Below the pieces are notes generated by a model. The model saw nothing but the letters and a program-made list of their open reading frames with translations. It ran no database searches and had not been told where the DNA came from. A DNA stretch of 64,000 nucleotides, taken from the NCBI GenBank assembly GCA_030386875.1, contig CM059568.1, positions 26,592,120 to 26,656,119 on the forward strand. The letters are read 5' to 3'. Positions 11,247 to 22,493 of this stretch are shown piece by piece. A program made the translations under genes and the position numbers. Within the stretch, counting starts at the first letter, position 1, and each line of letters begins with the position of its first letter. The DNA is from Morinoia aosen. Taxonomy: Eukaryota; Arthropoda; Malacostraca; Amphipoda; Talitridae.

Positions 11247-11829
11247 CGTGGAGGGAGTATATATGGAGGGAGCATAGCCGTCTGTGAAGAGAACCAGTTT
11301 TTGAGATTTCTCCTGTGTCTGTGGTAACCAATAGCCGTCTCGCGAGTGTGACGTCAGTACGGAAACCAGTTACTTACCAACTACGCTAGAGTGCGCACGC
11401 GCTCGCTGAATGCTCTTCCAGCTGTTTAGTTAATCATTCAGTCGGTAATGATTAATTTGGGATTCTAAGACTCCGAAATATAATAAATTGTGTTTCCTCA
11501 CTTGAAGACACTTAATAATATCAAAATTACTAGCAAAGATACATTAAGAATTGAAAACTATAAAGATTACAGGCCTTTGTTTATAACAAATTAGAGCGAC
11601 TTGCACGCGCACCTCACCCTTTGACTTGTGGTGAGGTACTAATCTTGCTTTGGAAAATGAGAGCCATTGAGAGGAAGGGTTGTAGGGAAGGTGGGTGGAG
11701 CAACTTCAGCCAAGCGTCTGTGGTTGGCTCAGAATCGGGCATTCACACTGCCCGAGTGTTTCAACTTTTGCAGCCAAATTGAGCCCGATCGGAGTGCGCT
11801 ATGCTCCCTCCATATATTCTAGCTCCATG
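11247..11829. mobile_element. 583-bp MITE with 8-bp TSD (hAT- or P-like)
   Basis: Flanked by GGTAAGAC at 11239-11246 and 11830-11837. The left arm at about 9462 shows the same site (as GGCAAGAC) only once. The tips are C(G/A)TGGAG inverted, followed by an inverted TATATGGAGGGAGCATAGC motif. The 8-bp duplication is typical of hAT and P superfamilies; no transposase is encoded. Confidence 0.78.
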
Positions 11830-12158
11830 GGTAAGACCAGCGACGTCTTTGGGGACACAGCAGTAGAAGCAGGCAGGGTACCGAAAATATACGATTTCTG
11901 GATAGTCCCAGCTCCTGCAAAGGTGGTTAGTTATTCCCGCCTGTGGGACAGAAGAAATTATAAAACATAAAGATTGCGTTATTGATGTTGAATTTTTATT
12001 TTAGATTCCCCAAGTACTTACTCTCCCCTCATAGGAAATCTAATTTAGCGAAGGTAAGAAATGTTTTCAAATAACCATAAAGTTCAGTTATGAATGGTTT
12101 CTGATAAAAAGGAGAACCAACCTAAAAATATACATTTTCATTCATTTATATTTTATGG

Positions 12159-12192
12159 GAAACGTTTCGGAATGTTATAGTTCTATCTTCAG
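12159..12192 (-). ncRNA. Hammerhead-like motif, PLE-3 3' UTR
   Basis: On the minus strand: CTGAAGA, a decayed stem (GAA/TTC pairs), then CCGAAACGTTTCC. Same position and order as in the other PLE 3' ends; the stem is imperfect. Confidence 0.4.
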
Positions 12193-12413
12193 TGCTGAAA
12201 AAATACAAAAAGGTAAAAAACTTAAAATAACAGTAAGTTTATAAAAGTTCAAAAATACACAAAAAAATCTATAAAACTTAAATCCCACTGATCATTCAAC
12301 TACAGTAAAAATGATCATTCTCATTGGCTCATTCACCCACCCTTTTACCAGTACATACATTCATACATTTACGCATGGGAACCTAACAAACAGACGCACG
12401 CAAACACACGTGC

Positions 12414-12472
12414 GTCATACACACATACATACACACATACATACATACATACATACATACATACATACACAC
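12414..12472. repeat. (CATA)n microsatellite
   Basis: Runs of CATA with interspersed CACA. It lies in the 3' UTR side of the PLE-3 fragment. Confidence 0.9.
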
Positions 12473-13615
12473 AGAAATATGTCAGTAGGTTGACGCAATG
12501 TTCAGCTTAAATGCACTCAAGTCTTTATTTAAGTGAGGCTTGTGAGTACATACATATGAACGAAGATTCTAAAATGCGAAGAACTTTTTCGTTGTTGGTG
12601 GTACACAGAGTGGAGAAATATTTTGTTCTGAAAGGATGATTAAATTGCGGACACTGATCTCGGATTGCTGAATGAGAAGGAGAGGAAAGTTCGCTACCGG
12701 TTCTATCGGAAATTCCTGAATCTTGGCTGTGTCCAATGAATTGTTGAAGTTTGGTACTACCAACATAAGTCTGTATGCAGCAGTCACACTTAGAAAAATA
12801 AACACATCCACTCCACAGGCACTCCTCCAGACGTTCTCTCCTCCTAAAATATGAACCGATTTTAAAACTATTTCTATAAAACACTCTGACGTCAACTGAA
12901 GTGAAAAACCTACTAACCAGAGCTACAACATCTCTTTTCAGTTCCGAGTTCAAATAACCCAAAAAGGGAGCTCAACATTCAATTTCTGTTTTGCTACGCT
13001 CAAGGTGACAGGAGAGGGATAGTATTTTTTTGTCAAGAAACCTTCGGTCGGAATTATCAATGATGAATTTGGGATACATATTCTTAATCAATAATGTTCG
13101 AATAAATTCTATTTCACGGTGGAATATTTCCAAACTGAATGGTTTCTCCTCCATGTAAGTTGAGTTATACCGTATTTAGTACATACTAGATGATTAATAG
13201 CAAGTGTGCGTTAATGCAAAGAATAAGGACCTTACAAACTCCGTTTAAAAATGTTTTTCAAAATTCAAAAGATGATTCATGTCATCTATGTAATGTGATA
13301 CTTGATTTGAATCTATGCTTAACTGGAACTTATTTTTGTCCGTATAACTCAAGACTCGACCTGACTTCATTCAAATCTTCTTGGACTGTAATTGTTCACT
13401 TGCCTCTACATCTTCATGACAAGGAGTTAAGGAGTTGCGGGCCGGAAGCGAAGGTGGAGGAGGAGAAAAAGGGATATCTGGAAAATAAATATGGATTACA
13501 GAAATTACCTTGAGGAAATTTCCTGTTACCTTACCTGGAGATGATAAGCATTGCGTAATAGATTTGCACCCGAATTACTCCTTTAAAAAGGAGAACGATA
13601 GGAATTTATACACAT

Positions 13616-14290
13616 TGGGATATACACTTATGTTGGGAGTACTACTGTCCAACAATTCATCAGACACAGCCAACATGCAGGTATTTCTCATAGAACAGGC
13701 CGACCATTAGCTTCACCATCGCAATCTTCCGTCAGGGAGCACTGTGAAAATTCAGATCATTCATTCAAAACCAGTAACTTTTCAACGCTTTGTAAAACTA
13801 ATAATGAACAAGATCTTCAAATCTTAGAATCACTTTATATATTTTCTCATAGACCTCAATTGAATAAAGATAACAGTGCCACTAAACTAAACATTGTCCC
13901 TACTTACTAGCATGAGGTTGCATGTACTTAGTGTGTGAATGAATCCGGGATACGAGCGTGTGAATGAATGGCTTTTGAATAATTGGGTTTGTTTAGGTAT
14001 CTTATTTTTGAATTTGTAAATATACGTTATTTTTAGATTTGCTTATTTTCTGATGAATTTTAGTATTGGGTTAGGTAGTTTAGTTTCTTAATATGTGAAT
14101 TACTTTTCATTTTTACAGTTTGCGAACATTTTCTCATGTACAGTATTTTACTTTGTTTCAGCATTACTGCACTGAAGATGGAATTTATGTATTCCGAAAC
14201 GTTTGCTTTTAATTAAAATGTATATATGCACTTTGGTTCTTCTGTTTATTTTACGCATAAGATTCCCTAAGAATCGTCCAATAAGTACTA
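13616..14290 (+). pseudogene. Penelope-like element 4 fragment (5'-truncated, 10-bp TSD)
   Basis: TTATACACAT flanks the insert at 13606-13615 and 14291-14300; the left arm near 8735 has the site once. The insert starts in the endonuclease domain (YVGSTTVQQFIRHSQ), with HRTGRPLASPSQSSVREH and LQILESLYIFSHRPQLN following. It ends with a 3' UTR containing a hammerhead-like motif. It belongs to the same subfamily as the fragment at 12103-13135 but lies in the opposite orientation. Only the last third of the element is present. Confidence 0.83.
14172..14203 (+). ncRNA. Hammerhead-ribozyme-like motif, PLE-4 3' UTR (best stem)
   Basis: CTGAAGAT, then GGAAT - TTATGT - ATTCC (five perfect base pairs with a 6-nt loop), then GAAACGTTTGC. 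This matches the order and spacing of a hammerhead core with stem II intact. Stem III would be very short (AC/GT), and stem I would have to come from neighbouring or tandem copies. Cleavage activity is inference. Confidence 0.55.
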
Positions 14291-14699
14291 TTATACACAT
14301 AATTACTGAAGAAATCGAGAAACTTTTTCGTCGAATGAGGCAGCTGTGTACTATCTCTAGGCGGAAAAAATGGTATCTGTTGTCCTTTCCTTCAGTATAT
14401 TCCCAAGCTTCGAGATTCATGCCTAGTAGGTATCGGAGTTCGTTCAACGTTAACTTCATACTTTTGAATTTGGAGGTCTACCGTTTGAACAAAATTTCGC
14501 ATAAACAAATAAAATCTTGTTATATATCGCTTGTGATACCCGACCAGAACTGGTTCTACATCAGAATGTTGACCTATGAACAGATGGATTAAAAAGAACG
14601 TTCAACCGAAATACAAAGAAAATTAAACGCAAAGAATTTAGTTCCCAAGAAATTGTCTTCAGTGCTTTGAAACAGAAAAGAATGAAGTAAAAGTTTCAG

Positions 14700-14990
14700 A
14701 AGGTCATTACAGCTTCTAAAGGACATTATCAGAAGGTTATCACAGGCATGTTTAATTTCATTTATCAAGCATTTACCAATGGTCACGACAATAGTTGTCA
14801 CGACCATTTAACCCGTGCCAGAATTAAATTCATGCTTCCTTATTATTCTAAGGCTCGGTCGTAACACTGTATCCCCTTCGTAGGAACTAAAACTTGGAAC
14901 TCACTCCCTGCGGAGATCTGTGAAAGTATTTCTTATAAAGTATTCAAAATAAATCTTGAATTTCATTTCCTAACAGAACTCTAGTCGTGT
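14700..14990 (+). pseudogene. LINE 3' coding tail (right arm copy)
   Basis: The translation contains RIKFMLPYYSKARS, VGTKTWNSLPAEICES and FKINLEFHFL, the same LINE C-terminal tail as on the opposite strand at 7985-8400. Carried by the inverted duplication; no RT core. Confidence 0.6.
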
Positions 14991-15106
14991 AAGATAACCA
15001 AGTCAAATCTTGTCTCTTACATGACTGGTCTTGATAATGTAATTTGCCATGGTTAATATCGCTGATCTTCATGCAGCCTGCTCCTAAATCGTTTAGAAAA
15101 TATACG

Positions 15107-15317
15107 TGTAGTGCCCTACCTTAGTTACTCCTCAAATATTAATTCAAGTCTTTTTCAGTTATCTTAAAATATATTAATGTAAATTCAATCAATACAAAGT
15201 TCCAACTTCTCCGTCGCGTATCACTGATACCCACCGCAGGAGAAGTATAAGTAAGGCCGCTATTGCACTTGCCGCAAACGGAACTCAGAGGTCGAAGTAG
15301 GAACACCTAGTCTTACA
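15107..15317 (+). repeat. 5' LTR of TRIM-like element
   Basis: 211 bp, TG...CA ends. About 88-90 percent similar by eye to the 3' copy. An AATACAAAG/AATAAAAAG-type signal lies at mid-length. Confidence 0.8.
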
Positions 15318-15339
15318 AGCGGTGACCCCAGATGAATCG

Positions 15340-15530
15340 CCAGGTCTTACAAGTGGTGACCCCAGCCGCTCCAAAAATTGGAGACCCAGCAGTCCCCAGC
15401 GGTTCCACCATCGGATCGAAGCTTCTACATCGCCTGCCCTTAAAACTGGTGACCGCAGTGGCTCTCCAGCGATTCCACCAACGGGCCGAGGCTTCTACAT
15501 CGTCTGCCCATAACACCTGGTGACCCCAGC
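15340..15530 (+). repeat. Internal repeats with re-iterated PBS-like motif
   Basis: GGTGACCCCAG recurs at about 15319, 15355 and 15520. The GCTTCTACATCG phrase repeats with a 70-bp period (15421, 15491). This suggests repeated template switching or slippage near the primer site. Confidence 0.6.
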
Positions 15531-15841
15531 AACACCCATCTCTGCTCTCCAACTTCAACCAACGAAGCAAACTTGGTCGCTATTTCCGCTAGGTGTTCCT
15601 ATCACTTCAAGGACGTATGTATAACCAAGTGCGAAAATGCAGAACCGAGCCACCAAACGCCACCAGCTCGGCCTCATCGCTCGGCCTCAGCACGCGGCCT
15701 CATCGCTCGGCCTTTTCGCACCACCTTATCACTCGGTCCCATCACTCTGCCTCAACAAGAGGCCCCAACAGCAACTACCTCACCATCTTAATATACTCAA
15801 TAGTATCGTTCGAACTACTTTCTCTCTAGGGGGAGGGTACT

Positions 15842-16052
15842 TGTAGTGCCCTACCTTAGTTACAACTCAAATATTAATTCTAGTCTTATACTGTAATCTT
15901 AAAATGTATCAATATAAATTCAATCAATAAAAAGTTCCAACTTCTCCGCCGCGTATCACCGATACCCACTGCAGGAGAAGTATGAGTAAGGCCGCTACTT
16001 CACTTGCCGCAAACAGAACTCAGAGGCCGTATTAGCAACACCTGGTCTTACA
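15842..16052 (+). repeat. 3' LTR of TRIM-like element
   Basis: 211 bp, same termini as the 5' copy, preceded by the polypurine tract. Confidence 0.8.
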
Positions 16053-18559
16053 TACTGTTTACATCTAGTCCATATAAAATATTTTGTAAAATGAAACATC
16101 GAATATCGAGTTAACTATTCCATTTATTAGTCTAATGCGTAATTAGGTTAAGTGAATTAATTTAAATATCAATATTATTAACCAGCCAGTCTGTTACCCT
16201 AGGACTCTAAAGAATGAAAGGTTTGGAGAGCCATATGGGTCGAAAAGCTCGACTAGAAAATTATAGAGATGATATATGAGCGAAATTCGGTCAGTGAACA
16301 ACTAATAGAATCACAACACGCTTAAGGTAAATCTAACCTTAGTGAATTTCCCCCATCTCTGACAACCTCACATACCCACAATCACAAAAGAGCACGCAAT
16401 TGCCAGGACGGCGTTTTGCTCACGTCATCAGAGGCGGGCGCTGCGCAGACGGCGGCTGCCAGCAGCAGCACGCACAACACTTGAAATGCACGCATCTATC
16501 ATGAAATGCACGTATCTATCATGAAATGCACGCATCTATGATGAAATACACGCATGAAATGCACGCATCTTGCAGCAGTACACACAACTTGGGAAATAAA
16601 ATGCTTACCACAAAGCAGATGCCATGAAAACTACATATAGAGAGAAACATCGATTCGAGACTGAAATAATTTGTTCTATTTTCAGCATACTCGAAAATTT
16701 CACGCTATTTGCCTAACTTATCATAAATTTGTTGATTCCAACAAATTATCTTCATTTTATTTCTTCGTAATTGGATATATTCCTGATCAATTGCCATAAA
16801 AGTCTCTATGGATTGTTTGTGTTAGAAAAAAATATTTATTGTGTTTTCCTGGCAACGATGTACATACTTGTGGTGAATAAATTTTTTAAAAATCTTTCGC
16901 AATTTCTGAAAAACGATCGGCGTTCTAACATTGCATATCATTTCAGTTATATTTCATTGAAATTGGCCTAAATAGGAAAGATGTATTTGATCTGCTGGAA
17001 TTTGAGGCCTTAAACTTCTCCTAATAATTAGAAAAATTGAAATTGTGCAGGAAAATTTTTTAAATAACCTTAAAATACAACAGACCTAACATTTCAATAA
17101 TAAACTCACTGAGACCAGATGTTCTGGGAATTACTGTATTGCACGTTCATAACAAATTCTAAACTCTGTGTTCCATAAAATGCATCTAATAGAACAATTT
17201 TTCCATTCGCTTTTCCTTTTGTTTAAGTAACGAAAAATGTTGAAGGATGAAATAAATTTGCTTTTTGAGTCGAACCTGAAGATCCTAAATTAGCGTTCCT
17301 GCCACAATGATCCATGTTATGGTAATCCTTTTTCTTGTTTAAAATATTGGCTGAAAATGGTATCCGTGAAACTACACTGCTAATGCTGACACTATCGCGC
17401 ATTATGACCTGATGCAAATGTAAAACAACTTGTGATTTATGCCAAAATAACGATTTAGTAGTGGAAGAAAATCTTTGATTACGTGGCCTTCCGCAAAAAT
17501 TTATTTAAAACCATACTATCGATGCGCCTAAATTATCTCCCAACAAATCACTGAATAACTAACTTGTAAAACGAAATTTAAGCACTGAAGAAAAATCTTC
17601 AGGAAGCGCTCTTCGCACGTGCACGAGACTAACCCCAAACTTACTAGGTGATGGCGCTAGACAACATGGTGGAAAACAGCTACGGGCTGTGGTGTACGCC
17701 AGAACTGTGTGAACTGAATGGCAAGTGGAAGAACATCTCCAATTTATGCAACCTTCTACTTCCTTGCCAAGTCAACGTGGAAGCGAAAGCCGTTCTGTTC
17801 AATGTGAAACTTGGTATGCCACAGTAAAACAGTTAGTTTTACTGAGGCATATCTGACAGTCTCATGTCTCGCACGCAATGAACTGATCCGTTATTCTGAA
17901 ATATGTTCAGTTCTAAAATACATCGTTTTTCATAGCATAAAAAACAACAGGCAAAAGATGTTTGATCGAGCACGTCCATCAGCGCACATTTCCCTTCAGC
18001 ATATCAAGCGTAGCATTACTTCGCAGCTGCTGATTAACTCTACATCAGGCTGGCAGTTTTTTATATTTAATTTTCCTAGAATTAGTTACTCTTTACCCTT
18101 CCTAGTTTTGCCGGTCGAAACAGTTCCTCTGTGAATTACTCGTGAGAATTTTACAGCAAGACATTATAGATAAGAATTATTGATAATATGTAGGTCATCG
18201 ATAGAAATCAACCTAAATTCTCTTTCACCAGAAAATTGTATTGTAAGCAGGCGAACTAGTTTGAGGTGGTGCACAGGTGCAAAGACATAAACGAAGTTTA
18301 TGCATTGAGGCCATAGTGAAATGTTCAGACCGGTCCCAAAGCTAATGGATTTCAGCAAAAAAATGGATTAGATGGGCATAGGGAACAGAGCAGTTTGATT
18401 TTAATTTTATTTCCGAAAAAAGGTGACAACCTTGAAACAACATCGGGAAGATTTTATTGTCTGCTTAAAAATACGAAAAAGATATCACCTCATATTTACA
18501 ACACTTTCTTCTCTTCCGAATGATACCTTCTCAAACAAACTACTTCTTGGTCGTTAAGT
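16053..18559. other. Non-coding; GC-rich patch and 20-bp repeat
   Basis: Mostly AT-rich with no recognised gene. A short CpG-rich patch (about 16400-16475) precedes roughly 4.5 copies of a 20-bp unit like ATGAAATGCACGCATCTATC (16485-16575). A promoter-like role for the patch is speculative. ORFs of 60-110 codons at 16771, 17223 and 17811 show no recognisable domain. Confidence 0.35.
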
Positions 18560-18960
18560 TTCACGCGTTCGCTAATGCAACACGTAATTTGCATATGATA
18601 GACACAAAATTTGCAGGGCTTTGCTCTCCATTAAAAATTGTATTCGTCCTCAATGTTCAAAATTAGTGAAATTAAGCTCTGCTAACTAAGTCTCTGATTT
18701 ACATATTATCGAATCCCTCTTCATTAGCCGCTTAAAACCCGATCTAAACAATATGCAGTCGTCACACCCTTGAAAATAGCTTCTGTGTAGCAGTTTACCG
18801 TCTTTTTGAGCTGTTTTTCTTCAATTTTCGTGTACATTATTCCGCGTGCTTTTTAGATAAGTGCCAATGATGAACTTAGGGGTCGAAACGTTCGTTTTAT
18901 CAGAAATGTCTTTTAAAGCGATAGTCTTTGCTTCTACCTTCATTTTGAAGAATTTCAAAC
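18560..18960 (+). pseudogene. Penelope-like element 3' relic
   Basis: The frame around 18690-18775 reads DLHIIESLFISRLKPDLNNM followed by a PL-type ending, matching the terminal RILESLFI...KP.LN motif of PLE endonucleases. A hammerhead-like motif follows at 18867, and then the PLE 3' tail TTTTAAAGCGATAGTCTTTG, which closely matches the tail of PLE-2 at about 60640. Upstream endonuclease homology is weak. Confidence 0.5.
18867..18893 (+). ncRNA. Hammerhead-like motif, PLE relic
   Basis: ATGATGA, a weak stem (GAC/GTC with a bulge), then CGAAACGTTCG. The first core base is changed, so it is probably decayed. Confidence 0.35.
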
Positions 18961-19262
18961 GTTGCGCGAAAGGCGACCAAACCACCATTTCGTTTTGCTT
19001 TCTTTAAAATTGTTAGATCTCTCTCGAGTTATTTCAACGAATTTCAACTCACATTTTTACGCACGTAAAAGCTTTTAAGAAAATATTAATTTGGGCTTTT
19101 TCCATCTTCTTATATTCGTTGTGGTCTATAAGGATGTGGGCAAATACAGTATTTCTGCACAATGAATGCTCCGAAGGATCATTCTCAAATACTGAGCAAA
19201 GGGTTAACTTGCTACGCGTTTTCAAAAGAACTACAAACAGTCTGAAACAATTGGAATGTGCG

Positions 19263-19581
19263 TGTCCGGCCCTTTTTCGTAACAGGCCGTAACCAAACGC
19301 GGATGGGGTTCTGGAGTGACGAGCAGCAACGTGATTTATAGTTTATTGGTACTTCAGAGTAGATACAGGCTTGGCAGTTGGCAAGAATCAGAGATATCAG
19401 ACGATAGGTGATGGTACGAGTCTTCTACAATGCATCTGTGATCTATACAGGTGCTCCGTGATGGTAACGCGTCTGCTACTGAACAGAGGTGACTCTTTCT
19501 AATGTGATCTCTACGGCAGCGCACCGCCAATGAACAGCGCTGTCTCTTGCTGATGCTATTTATACATTCTGAGGGCGCACA
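19263..19581 (-). repeat. 3' LTR (minus-strand element)
   Basis: 319 bp, apparently identical to 25817-26135; the identity even includes the next four bases (TAAT). Confidence 0.9.
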
Positions 19582-21720
19582 TAATGCTCCCCCTAATATT
19601 TTAAAAATTCTTTATGACAATAAAAATTTTTAACGTTATTCAATTAACTTTGATTTTCCCTTGACTATCAGTTAATCTTACAATCCGTCAAGTCAATTCG
19701 AGCAGATCAGAACATATGACACTAGAGGCTTCCAAATAATGAACTGAGGTAGGCAGGTATGGCTTTTTCTGTCTGTAGCAAGCATAAAGACAACAAAATT
19801 CAACGGCAAACCTACATTTTGTTAAACATTATAGTGTTAATTCACTACTCGATTTTAGAATCCAAAATCAACCAAATAAACACTCTACGCACTTAGCTCA
19901 AACAATTTGTTCATCATTTATCAATTGATTCTTCTAATTCTTGGCTACTCCAGATATTTCGGATACAAAAAATACACTGCACAATTTATTTAACATATCA
20001 GAATATCAAAATCAAACATCAAAACGCGTACTGAATAAATCCTTTCGTGGCAAAACAACCGCCAGTAACAGTAAAAACAAACGCGTCAAGTTAAATTCAA
20101 CAAAAAGCATCGCAAAGAAAAACGCATCGTTGAAACAACAACTGAAAAGTTTTTATTCAAACACAAATAAGAAATAGGGCACGCAGATACCTCGACAATA
20201 AGAAATCATTCTCGCCATAAAATTTAAATAAATCAATACATTCGTTAAGGATAATAATAGCACGCATGAAATTAAATACACAATGCCGATAAAATTTTAA
20301 ATGAACAAGTATTCGCACAAATTGAGTTATCGATAAACCAAAATGAAACAAATCGTAATTATATACCTGAACGTTGCATCGACTCGAGCATCTTCGCGAA
20401 CATGGTTAAAATGAAATACGTAAAACACAAGCTTGGAAATTCCAACTTAATATTAATTCATGAGTAAATATAAAAACATCTGCTTACATCGCTGGTGAAA
20501 CAGTAACACCGAGCAAAACACGAGTTCTTCGGCAAGGCAATTTCGGAAAGTTTTATATGAATCAAAACTATTGCCTCGTAGGTAATGAAAAATGATACAG
20601 AAAGTTAAGTTGATATTAAATAAAGCATCATTAAAGTTTTCACCAAAAAGAAACATTCAAAATATCGTCTCCGTTACCGTAGACTTGAAAATAGAAGTTA
20701 GTGTTATAGCCAAACATCGCACAAATTAGAACAGAACCTTTCCACTATTAGTTAATACAATAATCGAAATAAACAGAGTACCGTTGACTCGTAAAACTTA
20801 ATTCTATCGGTAACATAATGGTATAGCTCGTGGATTAAGATATAAGATAATACGTAACAAAATCGAAAACACACTAGTTTAGAACATCGAATATGAATAT
20901 GAAAACCGGTTTCGCACTCTGCAAAAATAAAAGGAAAATCACTAAACAATTTCAATTTGTCGTAATCCAATAGTAATAACATGTGAACAAAGTCCAAAAT
21001 TCTTGAACTACTCTGAATTTATAATTACCATATTTTAAGTTACTAAATTTATTAAACCACGTTTTCAACACTATGTCCACGGTAAAGTATAAAGTAGTAA
21101 CACCATATTAAACCTTTAAAGTGAGTTACTCTCTTCAAGTCACTGCGCGCGAAGGTAAACTCTTTTAGTAATCTCTTGACTGCGCGCGAAGGTAAATTTC
21201 GGTAATCTCTTCGCTGTATGCGAAGCTTAGCTGCCGCCAAGGCCAGCGATGTTTGTTGACAGTCTCAACGCGACACTCTGTCGCGACCGGACTCCGCACT
21301 GCACAGTGCGTACCTCGTCACGTGTGACTGCGTGACCCGCCCGTACTGGCTGTGCTTCTTTTTGCTGGCACAGCTGCATGAATCGCGTTTCAGATGACGT
21401 GTTACCGCTCGCACACGCTCGAACTGAAATTGGAGAACATACGAAAATTAGCATGGCTAAAGCGCAAAATTAGGTACATGAATACTTGAATAAAGTGAAA
21501 TGAGAAACACCATTAATGTCACGGTGATCCATTACAGAATCTAAATATTTAGTTAATGACGGGTAAACTTCCTTAAAGCTTTTAAATCAATAATTTTAAC
21601 GACAACCAAAATTAGCTTCCTCATTACCATTCATGAATTTTCCCGTAACACAATTGCTAAACTAATAAAAACGACAAAATTTCGCATTTACATTTAATCT
21701 TCGTTGCAGACATTCAAATT

Positions 21721-21810
21721 TCTCATTAAGACACATTCTCATTAAGACACATTCTCATTAAGACACATTCTCATTAAGACACATTCTCATTAAGACACTC
21801 TCATTCCAAC
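21721..21810. repeat. 16-bp tandem repeat
   Basis: About five copies of TCTCATTAAGACACAT (starts 21721, 21737 and so on), within the LTR element interior. Confidence 0.9.
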
Positions 21811-22414
21811 TACACTGCCCAGCATTGTTGTCAAACAATCTGAGGCAGATTCGAGGCAGTTCTCGCGGTTGCACACTCGCACTCTCGTGTCGACATCTCC
21901 ACACTATTGCACCTAAGTTTATCAATTCTAGCTGACGGCTTGATGAGCACAGCTGATGTCGCAACGATAGTATGACAACATCCTCAGCTCATCATCTCGG
22001 CTGAAGGTGTTTGCGTAACAGAAATATTTCCTAGAGCAAGACACACATAAAGTCTTAAGAACTCAAAGAACGCACTTACAGGCTAAGAACTCATAGAACG
22101 CATATATGGAATTCAAAACTAAGAACTGTTAATTAACCGTTTAATAATCACGTACTGCTTTTGCACAAGAAAATTACGTATTATTATACTGTACTTGTTG
22201 AACTGTTACACTGTGAACGGTTACTTTACGTTTCACTTATCGCGTTACGTTAATGCCTCAATCAAAAAGGTTAAATACTAAAGCATATAAGGGGTTAACA
22301 TGAAGCATAAGCAAATACAACAAAAAGAATGATTGAACACGTAAGGACATACTTTTACAGTACGTACACAAAAAGTTGTCAATGCAAAATTCCATATTGA
22401 CGTTAAATACTCTA

Positions 22415-22493
22415 AATTTTAATCGTTCAATCAGTTGTTAATTTTAATCGTTCAATCAGTTGTTAATTATAATCGTTCAATCAGTTGTTAATT
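22415..22493. repeat. 24-bp tandem repeat, three copies
   Basis: TAATCGTTCAATCAGTTGTT recurs at 22421, 22445 and about 22469, within the LTR element interior. Confidence 0.85.

Larger units (their letters stand above)
12103..13135 (-). pseudogene. Penelope-like element 3 fragment (5'-truncated, 12-bp TSD)
   Basis: The 12-bp repeat TGAATGGTTTCT flanks the insertion (12091-12102 and 13136-13147); the left arm has the site once. On the minus strand the insert begins inside the RT C-terminus (REIEFIRTLLIKNMYPKFII, then RFLDKK). It continues into a GIY-YIG endonuclease remnant (GCVYFSKCDCCIQTYVGSTK, then ISDRTGSELSSPSHSAIRD and VLRILESSFI), then a 3' UTR with a hammerhead-like motif. Frame breaks are present and the N-terminal RT is missing, so this is a dead 5'-truncated copy. 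Confidence 0.85.
11148..15166. repeat. Large inverted duplication, right arm (with three insertions)
   Basis: Reverse-complement partner of 7843-9559. Removing the insertions at 11247-11829, 12103-13135 and 13616-14290 (plus their target duplications) leaves about 1.7 kb, equal to the left arm. The outer end overlaps the 5' LTR of the TRIM-like element at 15107. Confidence 0.85.
15107..16052 (+). mobile_element. TRIM-like miniature LTR retrotransposon (946 bp)
   Basis: Two 211-bp direct repeats, each beginning TGTAGTGCCCTACC and ending GTCTTACA, lie at 15107-15317 and 15842-16052. After the 5' LTR comes a GGTGACCCCAG-type primer-binding region. Just before the 3' LTR is a polypurine tract, AGGGGGAGGGTACT (about 15828-15841). 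The 524-bp interior encodes no gag or pol; its overlapping short ORFs reflect GC-rich repeats. Flanking bases are TACG and TACT; the diverged copy at the left-arm edge (7862-7925) has TACT, supporting a 4-bp target duplication. Mobilisation by a full-length relative is inferred. Confidence 0.82.

Noticed and set aside
15313..15846. Several overlapping ORFs of 60-85 codons on both strands
   Set aside because: They fall in the GC-rich repeated interior of the TRIM-like element; all frames are open and none resembles gag or pol.
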